DNA of 22,085 bases, taken from contig CAMPGP010000008.1 of assembly GCA_946885545.1 (NCBI GenBank), positions 1 through 22,085 of the forward strand. The letters run 5' to 3'. This document shows positions 1 to 7,629 of this stretch, one piece after another. The stretch is from an uncultured Altererythrobacter sp. (GTDB taxonomy: Bacteria > Pseudomonadota > Alphaproteobacteria > Sphingomonadales > Sphingomonadaceae). Numbering within the stretch: the first letter of the stretch is position 1; each line of letters opens with the position of its first letter. The position numbers and the translations under genes were made by a program. The notes beneath the pieces were generated by a model. That model was not told the origin of the DNA. It worked only from the letters and a program-made list of their open reading frames with translations, and ran no database searches.

Positions 1-91
1 AGCCTTCAGCCAGCCGCCAGCGATCGATCGCCAGCCGCGAAAGCCAGACCGACAGGATGCGGCGGGGCGGCGGCGAGACTTCCTCGGTCAT
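1..91 (-). CDS. imuB: ImuB, Y-family-polymerase-like protein (N-terminal fragment)
   Basis: Only the first 30 codons are inside the window; the gene continues beyond the left edge. The frame opens with ATG at 91-89 and reads a short polar leader, then RRILSVWLSRLAIDRWR. This resembles the N-terminus of alphaproteobacterial ImuB, where the first beta strand of the catalytically inactive Y-family polymerase fold is typically an ILxLWxPRLAxDR-type stretch. ImuB is known to bridge the beta clamp, ImuA and DnaE2 in error-prone lesion bypass. It starts inside imuA, overlapping it by 86 bp in another frame, which suggests translational coupling. The call rests on this short match plus its position directly downstream of imuA. 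The start could also be one of the codons nearer the RRIL segment. Confidence 0.7.
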   Translation of the reverse strand, partial: MTEEVSPPPRRILSVWLSRLAIDRWRLAEG

Positions 92-752
92 CGCGCAGGG
101 TCCATTCTCCGGGGGTGTGGATGCGGGCGCGGAACAGTTCCGCATGCCAACTGGGCAAGCCGGGCGCGGCGGGGTTCCAGCGCGGCGGCGGCGAGGCGGC
201 GGAATGCACTTCCCAGCGCATCCGCGCGGAAGACAGGTCGCGCGCCGCATCGAGCCGCACCAGCCACAGCGGCACACCGTGCCTTTCCGCCGCGAGGCTC
301 AATCGGCGCGAGGCGGTGAAGTCCAGCGCTCGCGGGTTGCCCGCCAGTTCGCCGATCACAAAGGCCAGTTCGCGGCAGCGCAGCCCTTCCTCCAGCGCAA
401 ACAGCGCGTCTTCGCGCTTCTCCGCCACCACGTGGATCAGCCGGTGGCGCAGATCCGTCGGAAGCCCGGGGCGATAGGGGCGACCGGTCAACCGCACCGT
501 CGCGCGATCCTGGACCCACAGCACGGCGCGATCGTCCTCGCATGTCGTCTCGCCCGGCGCGGCGCTGCGCCACGCATCACGCGCCAGCGCCAGCGCAAAT
601 CCCGCCCCGGCGCCCTCGCGTCCGCTGGCCAGAATCTCGCTGTGCGCGGGCGCGGCAAGCCCCGGGCGCCATCGCGCGTTGCGCGAAGCGAGCAGCGCAG
701 CGGGGTCGCACGAAACGGAAAGCTGATCGGGTTGCATGGCGGAACGACTCAT
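6..752 (-). CDS. imuA: ImuA family protein (SOS mutagenesis, RecA-like)
   Basis: This encodes a 248-residue protein resembling ImuA, a RecA-fold accessory factor of the imuA-imuB-dnaE2 translesion cassette. ImuA proteins help an error-prone DnaE2 polymerase act at lesions in the cytoplasm. Visible features are an ImuA-like RecA-core segment with RLIHVVAEKREDALFALEEGL near residues 103-123 and CRELAFVIGELAG near 125-137. Further on is a RRLSLAAERHGVPLWLVRL stretch near 147-165. The length suits the family. The reading frame of imuB starts inside its 3' end. The first ATG (752) lies only three bases from a LexA box that overlaps the -10 element, so a transcript from that promoter would be almost leaderless. 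A second in-frame ATG at 737 would leave about 17 nt of leader and may be the true start. Neither has a convincing Shine-Dalgarno. Family identity is fairly sure; the start is not. Confidence 0.8.
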   Translation of the reverse strand: MSRSAMQPDQLSVSCDPAALLASRNARWRPGLAAPAHSEILASGREGAGAGFALALARDAWRSAAPGETTCEDDRAVLWVQDRATVRLTGRPYRPGLPTDLRHRLIHVVAEKREDALFALEEGLRCRELAFVIGELAGNPRALDFTASRRLSLAAERHGVPLWLVRLDAARDLSSARMRWEVHSAASPPPRWNPAAPGLPSWHAELFRARIHTPGEWTLRDDRGSLAAAPPHPVGLAFAAGDRSLAAG

Positions 753-754
753 TC

Positions 755-769
755 GTTCTTATTATGTTC
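755..769 (-). promoter_or_regulatory. LexA (SOS) box of imuA
   Basis: The bases read GTTC, seven bases, GTTC (GAAC-N7-GAAC on the coding strand). This is an exact match to the direct-repeat LexA operator known from Alphaproteobacteria. It overlaps the predicted -10 hexamer of imuA, so LexA binding would block polymerase. The imuAB-dnaE2 cassette is a classical LexA regulon member in this class. Confidence 0.85.
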
Positions 770-789
770 CAACTCCGCGCGATTCGCAA
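761..789 (-). promoter_or_regulatory. Predicted sigma-70 promoter of imuA
   Basis: On the minus strand a TTGCGA -35 element (789-784) is separated by 17 bases from a CATAAT -10 element (766-761). The spacing is ideal and the LexA box covers the -10. Transcription would begin near 754, almost at the first ATG (752). This is a prediction from sequence only. Confidence 0.6.
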
Positions 790-805
790 TCGCACCGGCG
801 ACCGT

Positions 806-831
806 GGAACGAAATCGCGCACAGCCCCGTT
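806..831 (+). promoter_or_regulatory. EcfG-type general stress promoter
   Basis: GGAAC at 806-810 is separated by 17 bases from CGTT at 828-831. This matches the GGAAC-N16/17-CGTT consensus of alphaproteobacterial EcfG/SigT sigma factors. It lies about 30 nt upstream of the start of a stress-protein-26-like gene, leaving room for a leader with a Shine-Dalgarno. The nature of the gene supports the call. Confidence 0.7.
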
Positions 832-861
832 GCGTGAGCACATGCAAGAGGAGCTATCCCC

Positions 862-1344
862 ATGAAATACAACCACGGCGATCCCGACAAGCTGAAGAAG
901 AAATTCTGGGCCGCACTGGGCGATTCGCCCTATCTCTTCCTCCAGCTCGACGGCGACAGCGCAACCGCCGTTCCCATGAGCCCGCAGCTCGACAAGGATG
1001 CGAACAGCGCCATCTGGTTCTTCACCCAGAAGCGCAGCAAATTCGCCGCGCTGGGCCCCGCCACAGCAACCTTCGAAGGCAAGGGGCACGACATGTTCGC
1101 CCGCTTCCACGGAACGCTCTCCGTGGAGACGAGCCGCGAACGGTTCGAACAGTTCTGGAACAACTTCGTCGAAGCCTGGTACGATGGCGGCAAGGACGAT
1201 CCCGACATCCTGTTCCTGCGCATGGACCTGGGTCAGGCGGAAATCTGGGACGGCGACATGGGCCTGGTCGACACCGCGAAGATGGCGCTCGGCATGACAG
1301 TGCACGAGGATGCCAAGGAAAAGCATACCGAAACCACGCTCTGA
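862..1344 (+). CDS. Pyridoxamine 5'-phosphate oxidase-like general stress protein
   Basis: This encodes a 160-residue protein of the split-barrel flavin-binding superfamily, close to the 'general stress protein 26' group (Pyrid_ox_like). Residues 20-75 give the typical strand pattern: YLFLQLDGDSATAVPMSPQLD, then IWFFTQKRSKF, then TATFEGKGHDMFARFHGTLSV. The C-terminal part has the conserved EQFWNNFVEAWYDGGKDDPDI region near 110-130, followed by AEIWDG, which typifies this subgroup. Such proteins may bind FMN or a related cofactor; the substrate is unknown. The start is supported by an AGAGGAG ribosome site at 847-853. An EcfG-type promoter sits upstream and a strong hairpin terminator downstream, so it is probably a single-gene stress-induced transcript. 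I infer that regulation; the family call is firm. Confidence 0.88.
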   Translation: MKYNHGDPDKLKKKFWAALGDSPYLFLQLDGDSATAVPMSPQLDKDANSAIWFFTQKRSKFAALGPATATFEGKGHDMFARFHGTLSVETSRERFEQFWNNFVEAWYDGGKDDPDILFLRMDLGQAEIWDGDMGLVDTAKMALGMTVHEDAKEKHTETTL

Positions 1345-1364
1345 CGAGTTCGCGATCGATACGA

Positions 1365-1394
1365 AAAGGGCCGCCTCTCGCGAGGCGGCCCTTT
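1365..1394. terminator. Bidirectional intrinsic terminator
   Basis: A perfect 13-bp inverted repeat (AAAGGGCCGCCTC and its complement) encloses a four-base TCGC loop. The arms begin with A3 and end with T3, followed by TCTGTTT on the plus strand and preceded by A-rich sequence. It can therefore stop transcription from both the stress-protein gene (ending 1344) and the convergent amino-acid permease gene (ending 1416). Confidence 0.88.
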
Positions 1395-1415
1395 CTGTTT
1401 GCGTGAGGTGGAACC

Positions 1416-2993
1416 TCAGCCCTTCGGCGGATGGATCGGGACCATCGTTTCATCGCCTTCGATGTCATCCACCACCTCGACGATCCCGCGGCCCAGATGG
1501 CTGCTGCGGCGACTGTAGAGAAAGTAGATCACGATCCCGATAGCGCTCCAGATCGGCAGGAACAGCATCGCCTGCGTCGGCAGATTGAAGAACAGCAGGA
1601 CGCAGCCGATCATCGTGAGCGGTGCGATCACCCAGACGAAAGGTACGCGGAACGTGCGCTCGCGGCCCGGGTCGCGCCGCCGCAGGACCATCACCGCAAC
1701 CGCCACCATCAAGAACGCGTAGAGCGTTCCTGCATTGGAGATATCGGCAAGCTGCCCGACGGGGAAGAATGCCGCCGCGGTCGCCACCGCAATACCGGTG
1801 ATCGCAGTCACCACGTGCGGCGTGCGGAAACGCGGATGGACTTTGGCCAGAACCGGCGGCAGCAGCCCGTCGCGGCTCATCACGAAGAAGATGCGCGTCT
1901 GCCCGAACAGCAGCACCAGGATGACCGACGGCAAGGCAAGGAAGGCTGCAATGCCGAGTGCATTACCGACGCCCGAGAAGCCGATCTGGCGCAGCACGTG
2001 CGCGAGCGCCTCGTCCGAACAGACCAGAGCACCGGCATAGGCGGGCATGGCGCACTGGCGAGCGAGCTCGGGCGAACCGGCTTCGAGCGGGAACCCGGTC
2101 GCGTCGAAGATCGGCTGTCCGCCGATCGTCCCGATCGCACCGGCGGCGACCAGAATGTAGAACACGGTGCAGAACAGCAGCGATCCGATCAGCCCGATCG
2201 GAACGTTGCGCTGCGGATTCTTGGTTTCCTCGGCCGCGGTAGAGACCGCGTCGAAGCCGACATAGGCGAAAAACATCGTCGCGGCCGCGCCGACCGCGCC
2301 AACCCCGGTCCCCCAGCCGCCGAACAGGCCCGCGGGAAGGAAGGGATTGAACCGTTCGGCGTCGAACTCGGGGCTGGTCAGCGTCAGCGCGACGAACGCG
2401 GTGAGCGCCGTCACCTTGACCGCAACCAGCACCGCGTTGACCTTGGCGCTTTCGCTGGTGCCGACGATCAGCAGGCCGGTAACGAGCAAGGCGATGAACA
2501 TTGCGGGCAGATTGATGAAGCCCCCCTCTTCGCCCCCGAAGGCCAGCGGCCCTGCGGCAAGGAACTGGGGCAACTGTATCCCGAAGAATTCGTTGAGGAT
2601 CGTGCCGCTGAAATAGCCCGACCATCCGACCGAGACCGCGCTGGCCGCGATCGCGTACTCCATGATCAAGGCCCAGCCTACGGTCCAGGCGAGGAATTCG
2701 CCCATGGTGGCGTAACTGTAGGTGTAGGCGCTGCCCGCAACCGGGACCATCGCGGCGATTTCCGCATAACAAAGCGCGGCGACGATGCAGACCGCACCCG
2801 CGATGGCGAAGGCGATCATCAGGCCGGGACCGGCCTTCTGCGCGCCGACCGACGTCAGCACGAAAATACCGGTGCCGATGATGCACCCGATACCGAACAG
2901 CATGAGCTGTATCGGACCCAGCGTTCGCTTGAGCGACTTCTTCTGTGCCGTCGCCAGAATGGCATCCAGCGGCTTGATACGATCAAGAAACAT
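1416..2993 (-). CDS. APC-superfamily amino acid permease (cationic transporter type)
   Basis: This encodes a 525-residue polytopic inner-membrane protein with about 12-14 predicted helices. It belongs to the amino acid/polyamine/organocation superfamily and most resembles the CAT (YhdG-like) group. The first helix carries the diagnostic unwound motif GIGCIIGTGIFVLTS (residues 34-48), followed by AGPGLMIAFAIAG. Next come CYAEIAAMVPVAGSAYTY and YVGFDAVSTAAEETKNPQRN, the conserved loop after helix 6. These proteins import amino acids by proton- or sodium-coupled or exchange transport; the substrate cannot be told here. A GGGGAG ribosome site precedes ATG at 2993 but lies partly inside a 9-bp hairpin. 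The gene lies downstream of the NSS transporter on the same strand with a 94-bp gap. It ends at the shared terminator. Confidence 0.9.
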   Translation of the reverse strand: MFLDRIKPLDAILATAQKKSLKRTLGPIQLMLFGIGCIIGTGIFVLTSVGAQKAGPGLMIAFAIAGAVCIVAALCYAEIAAMVPVAGSAYTYSYATMGEFLAWTVGWALIMEYAIAASAVSVGWSGYFSGTILNEFFGIQLPQFLAAGPLAFGGEEGGFINLPAMFIALLVTGLLIVGTSESAKVNAVLVAVKVTALTAFVALTLTSPEFDAERFNPFLPAGLFGGWGTGVGAVGAAATMFFAYVGFDAVSTAAEETKNPQRNVPIGLIGSLLFCTVFYILVAAGAIGTIGGQPIFDATGFPLEAGSPELARQCAMPAYAGALVCSDEALAHVLRQIGFSGVGNALGIAAFLALPSVILVLLFGQTRIFFVMSRDGLLPPVLAKVHPRFRTPHVVTAITGIAVATAAAFFPVGQLADISNAGTLYAFLMVAVAVMVLRRRDPGRERTFRVPFVWVIAPLTMIGCVLLFFNLPTQAMLFLPIWSAIGIVIYFLYSRRSSHLGRGIVEVVDDIEGDETMVPIHPPKG

Positions 2994-2995
2994 CA

Positions 2996-3026
2996 GGGAG
3001 TCTCCCCGGCCCGCGACGAGACTCCC
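2996..3026 (-). promoter_or_regulatory. Leader hairpin over the permease ribosome binding site
   Basis: GGGAGTCTC (2996-3004) and GAGACTCCC (3018-3026) are perfect 9-bp arms separated by 13 bases. In the permease mRNA the 3' arm ends two nucleotides before AUG and contains part of the GGGGAG ribosome site. It could restrain translation, serve as a repressor operator, or help terminate the upstream transporter transcript. No U-tract directly follows, so I favour a translational or operator role. Confidence 0.5.
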
Positions 3027-3087
3027 CCGCCCTGCCAGCCATCGCGCTGTTACTATGCGATTTCAGCGCGGTGACAATCGGGATTCG

Positions 3088-4518
3088 TCAGGCCGTCAAC
3101 AACCCGGGGAACAGACCGAACAGCAGGATCAGCGAGACGGCAATCGGACACAGCCAGGCGATGAGGAAGCGCCATAGAGCAAGCATGCCACCGGGAAGGC
3201 CGGTGGTCGCCCGCACGAGGTCGCGATCCGCCTTCCACCCGACGAAGATCGCCGTGAACAGCGCGACCAGAGGCAGCATGACCTTGGCGGTGAAACCATC
3301 GACCGTGTCGAGGATATCGGTCTCGGCGAAGATCGACCAAAACCCGAGTGGCCTGACGTCGGACCACACGTTGTAACCGAGCAGGCAGGCGATCCCGACC
3401 AGAAGCGCGCCTCCCCCGAAAATCGTCGCCGAACGGCGGCGGCTCCATCCGCGTTCGCCGACGCCCCAGGCAGTGGGCACCTCGAGCAGCGATATCGAGC
3501 TCGTTATGGCCGCGACCAGGATCAGAACGAAGAACAGGAACCCGATCAGCGCGCCTGCCGGCATCGTCTGGAACGCGAAGGGGAGCGACTGGAACACCAG
3601 CGTGGGCCCGGCTGCGGGATCGAGCCCCACGGCGAAGACGATCGGGAAGATCATCATGCCCGCGATCAGCGCCACCGCCGTATCCGCCACCGCGATCGTC
3701 GCGGCGGTAGGCCCCAGACCCGAGCTGTCCTTGATGTACGATCCGTAGGTGATCAAGCCAGCCACGCCGAGCGAGAGCGAGAACAGCGCCTGCCCGAGCG
3801 CTGCGTTCATCACCGAGGGTGTCAGCTTCGACCAGTCGGGCGTGAACAGGAACGCGATCGCTTGGCTCATGTCGCCGACGAAGGCGCCATAGATCGTGAT
3901 GCCAACCAGCAATGCGAAGAACGCGGGCATCAGCCAGGTAGCTGCCTTCTCGATCCCGCCGTGGACGCCGCGCGCAACGATGAACAGCGTCGCACCCATG
4001 AAGACCAGGTGCATCGCGAGAAGCAGCGCCGGGTTCGCGAACAAGTCCGTCAACCGGCCCTGGATCATCGCCTGGCTTTCCCCGGCGAGCGCCCCGCGAA
4101 ACGGGTCTCCGGCGAACAGCGCCTGGAGGAAATCGAAACCCATCACTCCCGCGTAGTAGAGCACCCAGCCTGCGACGACCGAATAGAACGACAGGACGAG
4201 GAACGCGGCCACCGCACCGATCCCGCCGAAGAACGACCACCGCGGCGAGGCACCTGATTTTTCCGCGACCCGCCGAATCGACCCCACCGCATCGGTTTGC
4301 CCGGTGCGGCCGAGAAATATCTCGGACAGGACGAGCGGCAGTCCGAGCAGGAATACGCACGCCACGTAGAAGATCACGAATGCGCCACCCCCGCTTTCGC
4401 CCGCGAGGGTCGGAAACCGCCAGATATTGCCCAGCCCTACCGCCGCGCCGATCGCAGCGAGTATGAAGGCGGAGCGCGAGGACCAGCCCTCGCCCGTCGT
4501 CCTGGCGGTTGCGACCAT
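3088..4518 (-). CDS. Sodium-dependent transporter, neurotransmitter:sodium symporter family
   Basis: This encodes a 476-residue inner-membrane protein of the NSS/SNF family (LeuT fold) with about 11-12 helices. Helix 1 has the family signature [16 protein letters not shown] (residues 21-36), whose unwound part binds sodium and substrate, followed by [19 protein letters not shown]. The [22 protein letters not shown] segment corresponds to the helix 6/7 region that also contributes to substrate and Na+ binding. The family imports amino acids or related amines with Na+; the exact substrate is not evident. ATG at 4518 is preceded by a GGAAGGAAA ribosome site. The gene is divergent from panB, sharing a 104-bp gap that includes the palindrome TTGCGCGCAA at 4564-4573. 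It may be co-transcribed with the downstream permease. Confidence 0.9.
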   Translation of the reverse strand: MVATARTTGEGWSSRSAFILAAIGAAVGLGNIWRFPTLAGESGGGAFVIFYVACVFLLGLPLVLSEIFLGRTGQTDAVGSIRRVAEKSGASPRWSFFGGIGAVAAFLVLSFYSVVAGWVLYYAGVMGFDFLQALFAGDPFRGALAGESQAMIQGRLTDLFANPALLLAMHLVFMGATLFIVARGVHGGIEKAATWLMPAFFALLVGITIYGAFVGDMSQAIAFLFTPDWSKLTPSVMNAALGQALFSLSLGVAGLITYGSYIKDSSGLGPTAATIAVADTAVALIAGMMIFPIVFAVGLDPAAGPTLVFQSLPFAFQTMPAGALIGFLFFVLILVAAITSSISLLEVPTAWGVGERGWSRRRSATIFGGGALLVGIACLLGYNVWSDVRPLGFWSIFAETDILDTVDGFTAKVMLPLVALFTAIFVGWKADRDLVRATTGLPGGMLALWRFLIAWLCPIAVSLILLFGLFPGLLTA

Positions 4519-4622
4519 TCGTATTTTCCTTCCCGCTTATGCTTTGTGCCTTTGTTGCAAGTTTTGCGCGCAAGGCCAAGGCCGGGTTGGCGGTTTTGCC
4601 CGCGCCGTCTAGAACGCGGGGC

Positions 4623-5492
4623 ATGTCCACGACCTTCCAGCTCGACACCGCGACAAGCCGCGCGAACCCCACGCCCCAGCCGATGCGCAGGCTGACGATA
4701 CCGAAGATCCGCCAGCGCAAGCAGGGCGGGACGACGGCGGAACCTCTGGTCATGCTTACCGCCTACACCGCGCGTCAGGCGCAGTTGCTCGACGAGCATT
4801 GCGACCTGTTGCTGGTCGGCGATTCGCTGGGTCAGGTGATCTACGGTCTCCCTTCCACTATCCCGGTGACGATGGAGATGATGGCCAATCACGCCGCAGC
4901 CGTCGTGCGCGGCAGCTATCACTCGGTCGTCATCGTCGACATGCCCTTCGGCAGCTACGAGGCTTCGCCCGTGCAGGCGTTCGAGAGCGCCGCACGGCTG
5001 CTGAAGGAGAGCGGCGCTGCCGGCGTGAAACTGGAAGGCGGCGCGGCGATGGCCGAAACGGTGGCCTTCCTTACCCGGCGCGGGATACCGGTGATGGGCC
5101 ATGTCGGGCTGACCCCGCAGGCGGTCAACGTGCTCGGCGGCTATGCCGCGCGCGGCCGCGACGATGCAGAAGCGGAAAAGATCGTTTCCGATGCGAAAGC
5201 GCTCGACGAGGCGGGTGCCTTCGCCGTGGTGGTCGAAGGGGTGGTCGAACCGATCGCCGTCGCCGTGACCGAAGGCATCTCGTGCCCCACGATCGGCATC
5301 GGCGCTTCGGCGAAGTGCGACGGGCAGGTGCTTGTCTGCGAAGACATGCTCGGCATGTTCGAACGCGTGCCACGGTTCGTGAAGCGCTACGAGGAAATGG
5401 CGCAGATCATCTCGAAGGCCGCCGAGACATATGCCGCCGAAGTGCGCAGCCGCGCCTTCCCGGGCGAGGAGCAGACCTACCAGCCGAAGTAG
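4623..5492 (+). CDS. panB: 3-methyl-2-oxobutanoate hydroxymethyltransferase
   Basis: This is PanB, the cytoplasmic enzyme that transfers a hydroxymethyl group from methylenetetrahydrofolate to 2-oxoisovalerate, giving ketopantoate for pantothenate and coenzyme A synthesis. The protein is 289 residues. Residues matching the known E. coli magnesium and catalytic positions are visible: D67 in GDSLGQ, D106 in [10 protein letters not shown]136 and E138 in GVKLEGG, and E205 in [25 protein letters not shown] is also typical. An open frame extends upstream to 4509 without family resemblance. I chose ATG at 4623, which gives about 20 extra residues over standard PanB; ATG at 4683 (MRRLTIP) is an alternative. 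The ribosome site is weak. No panC is next to it. Confidence 0.93.
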   Translation: MSTTFQLDTATSRANPTPQPMRRLTIPKIRQRKQGGTTAEPLVMLTAYTARQAQLLDEHCDLLLVGDSLGQVIYGLPSTIPVTMEMMANHAAAVVRGSYHSVVIVDMPFGSYEASPVQAFESAARLLKESGAAGVKLEGGAAMAETVAFLTRRGIPVMGHVGLTPQAVNVLGGYAARGRDDAEAEKIVSDAKALDEAGAFAVVVEGVVEPIAVAVTEGISCPTIGIGASAKCDGQVLVCEDMLGMFERVPRFVKRYEEMAQIISKAAETYAAEVRSRAFPGEEQTYQPK

Positions 5493-5562
5493 CGCGCACG
5501 CGAAACTTGCGGGGCGCGCGCGAATTTCCTAGCGGGCGCGCTCACCTCATCGGGATTGCCGC

Positions 5563-6636
5563 ATGGCCACGCTGCTTCGCTTCTACAAGTTCTCGTTCGT
5601 CTTCACGCTGATCTGCCTCGGCCTCGGAGCTTGGTACGGCTGGTCGAGCAGCGGCGGCGATATCGGCGCAACGGCTTCGTTGCTGTGGATCATCGTGGTG
5701 CTTTCGGTGCTCGAGGTCTCGCTGAGCTTCGACAACGCCGTGGTCAACGCCTCGGTCCTGAAGGAGATGGACGACGTCTGGCAGCGCCGGTTTCTTACCT
5801 GGGGCATCGCCTTCGCCGTGTTCGGGATGCGGATCGTCTTCCCGCTCGCGATCGTCGCCATCGCCGCGGGGCTCGGCCCGATCGAGACACTGAACCTCTC
5901 GCTCAACGATCCGGCGCGGTACGAGGAAATCGTCAGTTCGGCGCACGTTGGCATTGCGGGCTTCGGTGGCGCGTTCCTCGCGATGGTCGGGCTCAAGTTC
6001 TTCTTCGATCTGGACAAGGACGTTCACTGGATCGCCGTCGTCGAGGCCAAGCTGGCGCGGTTCGCCGCATTGCCCGCAGCCGAGATCGCACTTCTGCTGC
6101 TCGCCATGTGGGGCATTTCGACGATGCTCGAGCCCGACGAGGCGCTGACTTTCATCGTCGCGGGTATCCTCGGCTTGGTCACGTTCATCGGTGTGGAGGG
6201 GATCAACAAGGTTCTGGAACTGCGCGAGGAAGCGGCGCGTCTCCAGGGCGCGGTCGTGCGCAGCGGGCTCGGTGGCTTCCTCTACCTCAACGTGCTCGAC
6301 GCCTCGTTCAGCTTCGACGGGGTGATCGGCGCCTTCGCATTGTCGAACAACATGATCGTGATCGCGCTCGGCCTGTCGATCGGTGCGATGTTCGTGCGTT
6401 CGATGACGATCCATCTGGTGAAGCAGGGGACGCTGGCACAGTACCGCTTTCTCGAACACGGCGCATTCTGGGCGATCATCGTGCTCGGCGCGATCATGCT
6501 GCTTTCGGCGAAGTTCCACATTCCCGAAACGATCACCGGCCTGATCGGCGCGATCCTCATCGGCCTCTCGCTCTGGTGGTCGGTACGCCACAACCGGCGC
6601 AACCCTGTCAGCGAGAGCGAGACGCCAGCCGCCTAG
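5563..6636 (+). CDS. DUF475 family integral membrane protein (TerC-related)
   Basis: This encodes a 357-residue polytopic membrane protein with about nine helices. It has two acidic repeats typical of DUF475, a family related to TerC: SLSFDNAVVNASVLKEM near residues 53-69 and ASFSFDGVIGAFALSNN near 247-263. The paired SFDN/SFDG acidic helices suggest metal-ion or similar cation transport, as proposed for TerC proteins, but the function is not established. The C-terminal FHIPETITGLIGAILIGLSLWWS helix is also typical. It follows panB by 70 bp on the same strand with a poor ribosome site, so it may be read through from panB or have its own promoter. Its last 29 bp overlap the convergent symporter gene. 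Confidence 0.85.
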   Translation: MATLLRFYKFSFVFTLICLGLGAWYGWSSSGGDIGATASLLWIIVVLSVLEVSLSFDNAVVNASVLKEMDDVWQRRFLTWGIAFAVFGMRIVFPLAIVAIAAGLGPIETLNLSLNDPARYEEIVSSAHVGIAGFGGAFLAMVGLKFFFDLDKDVHWIAVVEAKLARFAALPAAEIALLLLAMWGISTMLEPDEALTFIVAGILGLVTFIGVEGINKVLELREEAARLQGAVVRSGLGGFLYLNVLDASFSFDGVIGAFALSNNMIVIALGLSIGAMFVRSMTIHLVKQGTLAQYRFLEHGAFWAIIVLGAIMLLSAKFHIPETITGLIGAILIGLSLWWSVRHNRRNPVSESETPAA

Positions 6637-7573
6637 CGAGCGGCGCCGAGACGACCAGCTGCATGAGGTGATAGGCGAGCAGCGGAACCATCACGAGCCC
6701 CGCCTGGGCAGGCGGAAACAGGATCAGCGCGATCGGCGCGCCGCTGACGACGCTCTTATGGGCGCCGGCGAACATGAACGCCACGCGGCTCGGCCGATCG
6801 AGCCCGATGAAGCCCGAAAGGCCCCAGCTGCCGCCGAAGCCCGCAAGCAGGAAAAGCGCGAGCAGAGCGGCGAGCGCGGCCCATTGGCCCGCATCGAGCG
6901 AGGTCCACAGACCCTGCTCGACCGCGCCCGAGAACGCGACGTAGACCGCGATCGCGATCGCCAGCCTGTCCATCCCCCCGACGAGCCTCGGGTGCGCGAG
7001 CACCCATGTGCTGCCGATTCCTTGCATCGCCTGACCGAGCGCGAAAGGCACGACCAGCAAGGCGAGGATCTTGAGCAGCGCATCGAACCCGACGTCGGCG
7101 GTTTCCAGGCCTCCCATGAGCGCGAACAGGGGCGCTGTCAGGAACACGCCGACAACGTTGAGCAAGGCTGCGGCGACTACGGACACCGCAAGGTTGCCTC
7201 CGGCCAGCGACGTGTAGGCGGGCGCCGACTGGACAGTCGATGCAAGCGTACCGAGAAACAGGAAGCCGATCGCGATCTCGGGAGGGAGGAGCATCTCGCC
7301 GATGCGCGAAAGCCCCAGGCCGACGAGCGCCATGGCGCCGAAGCACCACCCGAGCAGCGGCACGAGAAATCGCCAGTGCGCAAGCCCTCGCAAGACCTCG
7401 TCCCGTGGGAGGCGCAAGCCGTTCAGAAAGAACAGCGCGAAGATCGCGACGTTGGAAACGCCCTGCGCGAAGATCCGGCCTTCGCCGGTGGCGGGCACCA
7501 CGGTCGCGAGCACTATCGCGACCACGAGCAGCCGCACCATCAGATCGATCCGCGAAAGGAAGCTGCCCGCCAC
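6608..7573 (-). CDS. Bile acid:sodium symporter family protein (SBF-like)
   Basis: This encodes a 321-residue membrane protein with about ten helices, of the SBF-like group (YfeH type). Landmarks include the N-terminal SRIDLMVRLLVVAIVLATVVPA and NVAIFALFFLNGLRLPRDEV near 41-60. Next are FLFLGTLASTVQSAPAYTSLAGGN and the C-terminal AFMFAGAHKSVVSGAPIALILFP; the last two are the conserved crossing motifs that bind sodium and solute in this fold. The substrate is unknown and 'bile acid' is only a family name. The reading frame opens with GTG at 7573 and has no clear ribosome site; the ATG at 7540 is another possible start. It lies 56 bp downstream of the TPR lipoprotein gene on the same strand and could be the last gene of that operon. 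Its 3' end overlaps the DUF475 gene. Confidence 0.85.
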   Translation of the reverse strand: MAGSFLSRIDLMVRLLVVAIVLATVVPATGEGRIFAQGVSNVAIFALFFLNGLRLPRDEVLRGLAHWRFLVPLLGWCFGAMALVGLGLSRIGEMLLPPEIAIGFLFLGTLASTVQSAPAYTSLAGGNLAVSVVAAALLNVVGVFLTAPLFALMGGLETADVGFDALLKILALLVVPFALGQAMQGIGSTWVLAHPRLVGGMDRLAIAIAVYVAFSGAVEQGLWTSLDAGQWAALAALLALFLLAGFGGSWGLSGFIGLDRPSRVAFMFAGAHKSVVSGAPIALILFPPAQAGLVMVPLLAYHLMQLVVSAPLARRLASRSR

Positions 7574-7629
7574 GCTTGCGTCATGCCGCAGCCCGCCAGT
7601 GCTGTCGACCCGGTCGGATCGACGCCGTC

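Noticed and set aside
57..1406. Long plus-strand open frame opposite imuA and across the stress gene
   Set aside because: It is low-complexity Arg/Gln/Gly-rich translation antisense to imuA and out of frame with the stress gene, with no domain and no ribosome site. It is a by-product of high GC.
1431..3074. Plus-strand open frame of 547 codons opposite the APC permease
   Set aside because: Its composition (Asp/Arg/His/Gln-rich) is that of an antisense frame to a hydrophobic coding region; the permease frame has clear family motifs.
5493..5562. GC-rich repeats between panB and the DUF475 gene as a terminator
   Set aside because: GCGCGC runs pair in several ways and there is no T-tract; this is expected in high-GC DNA.
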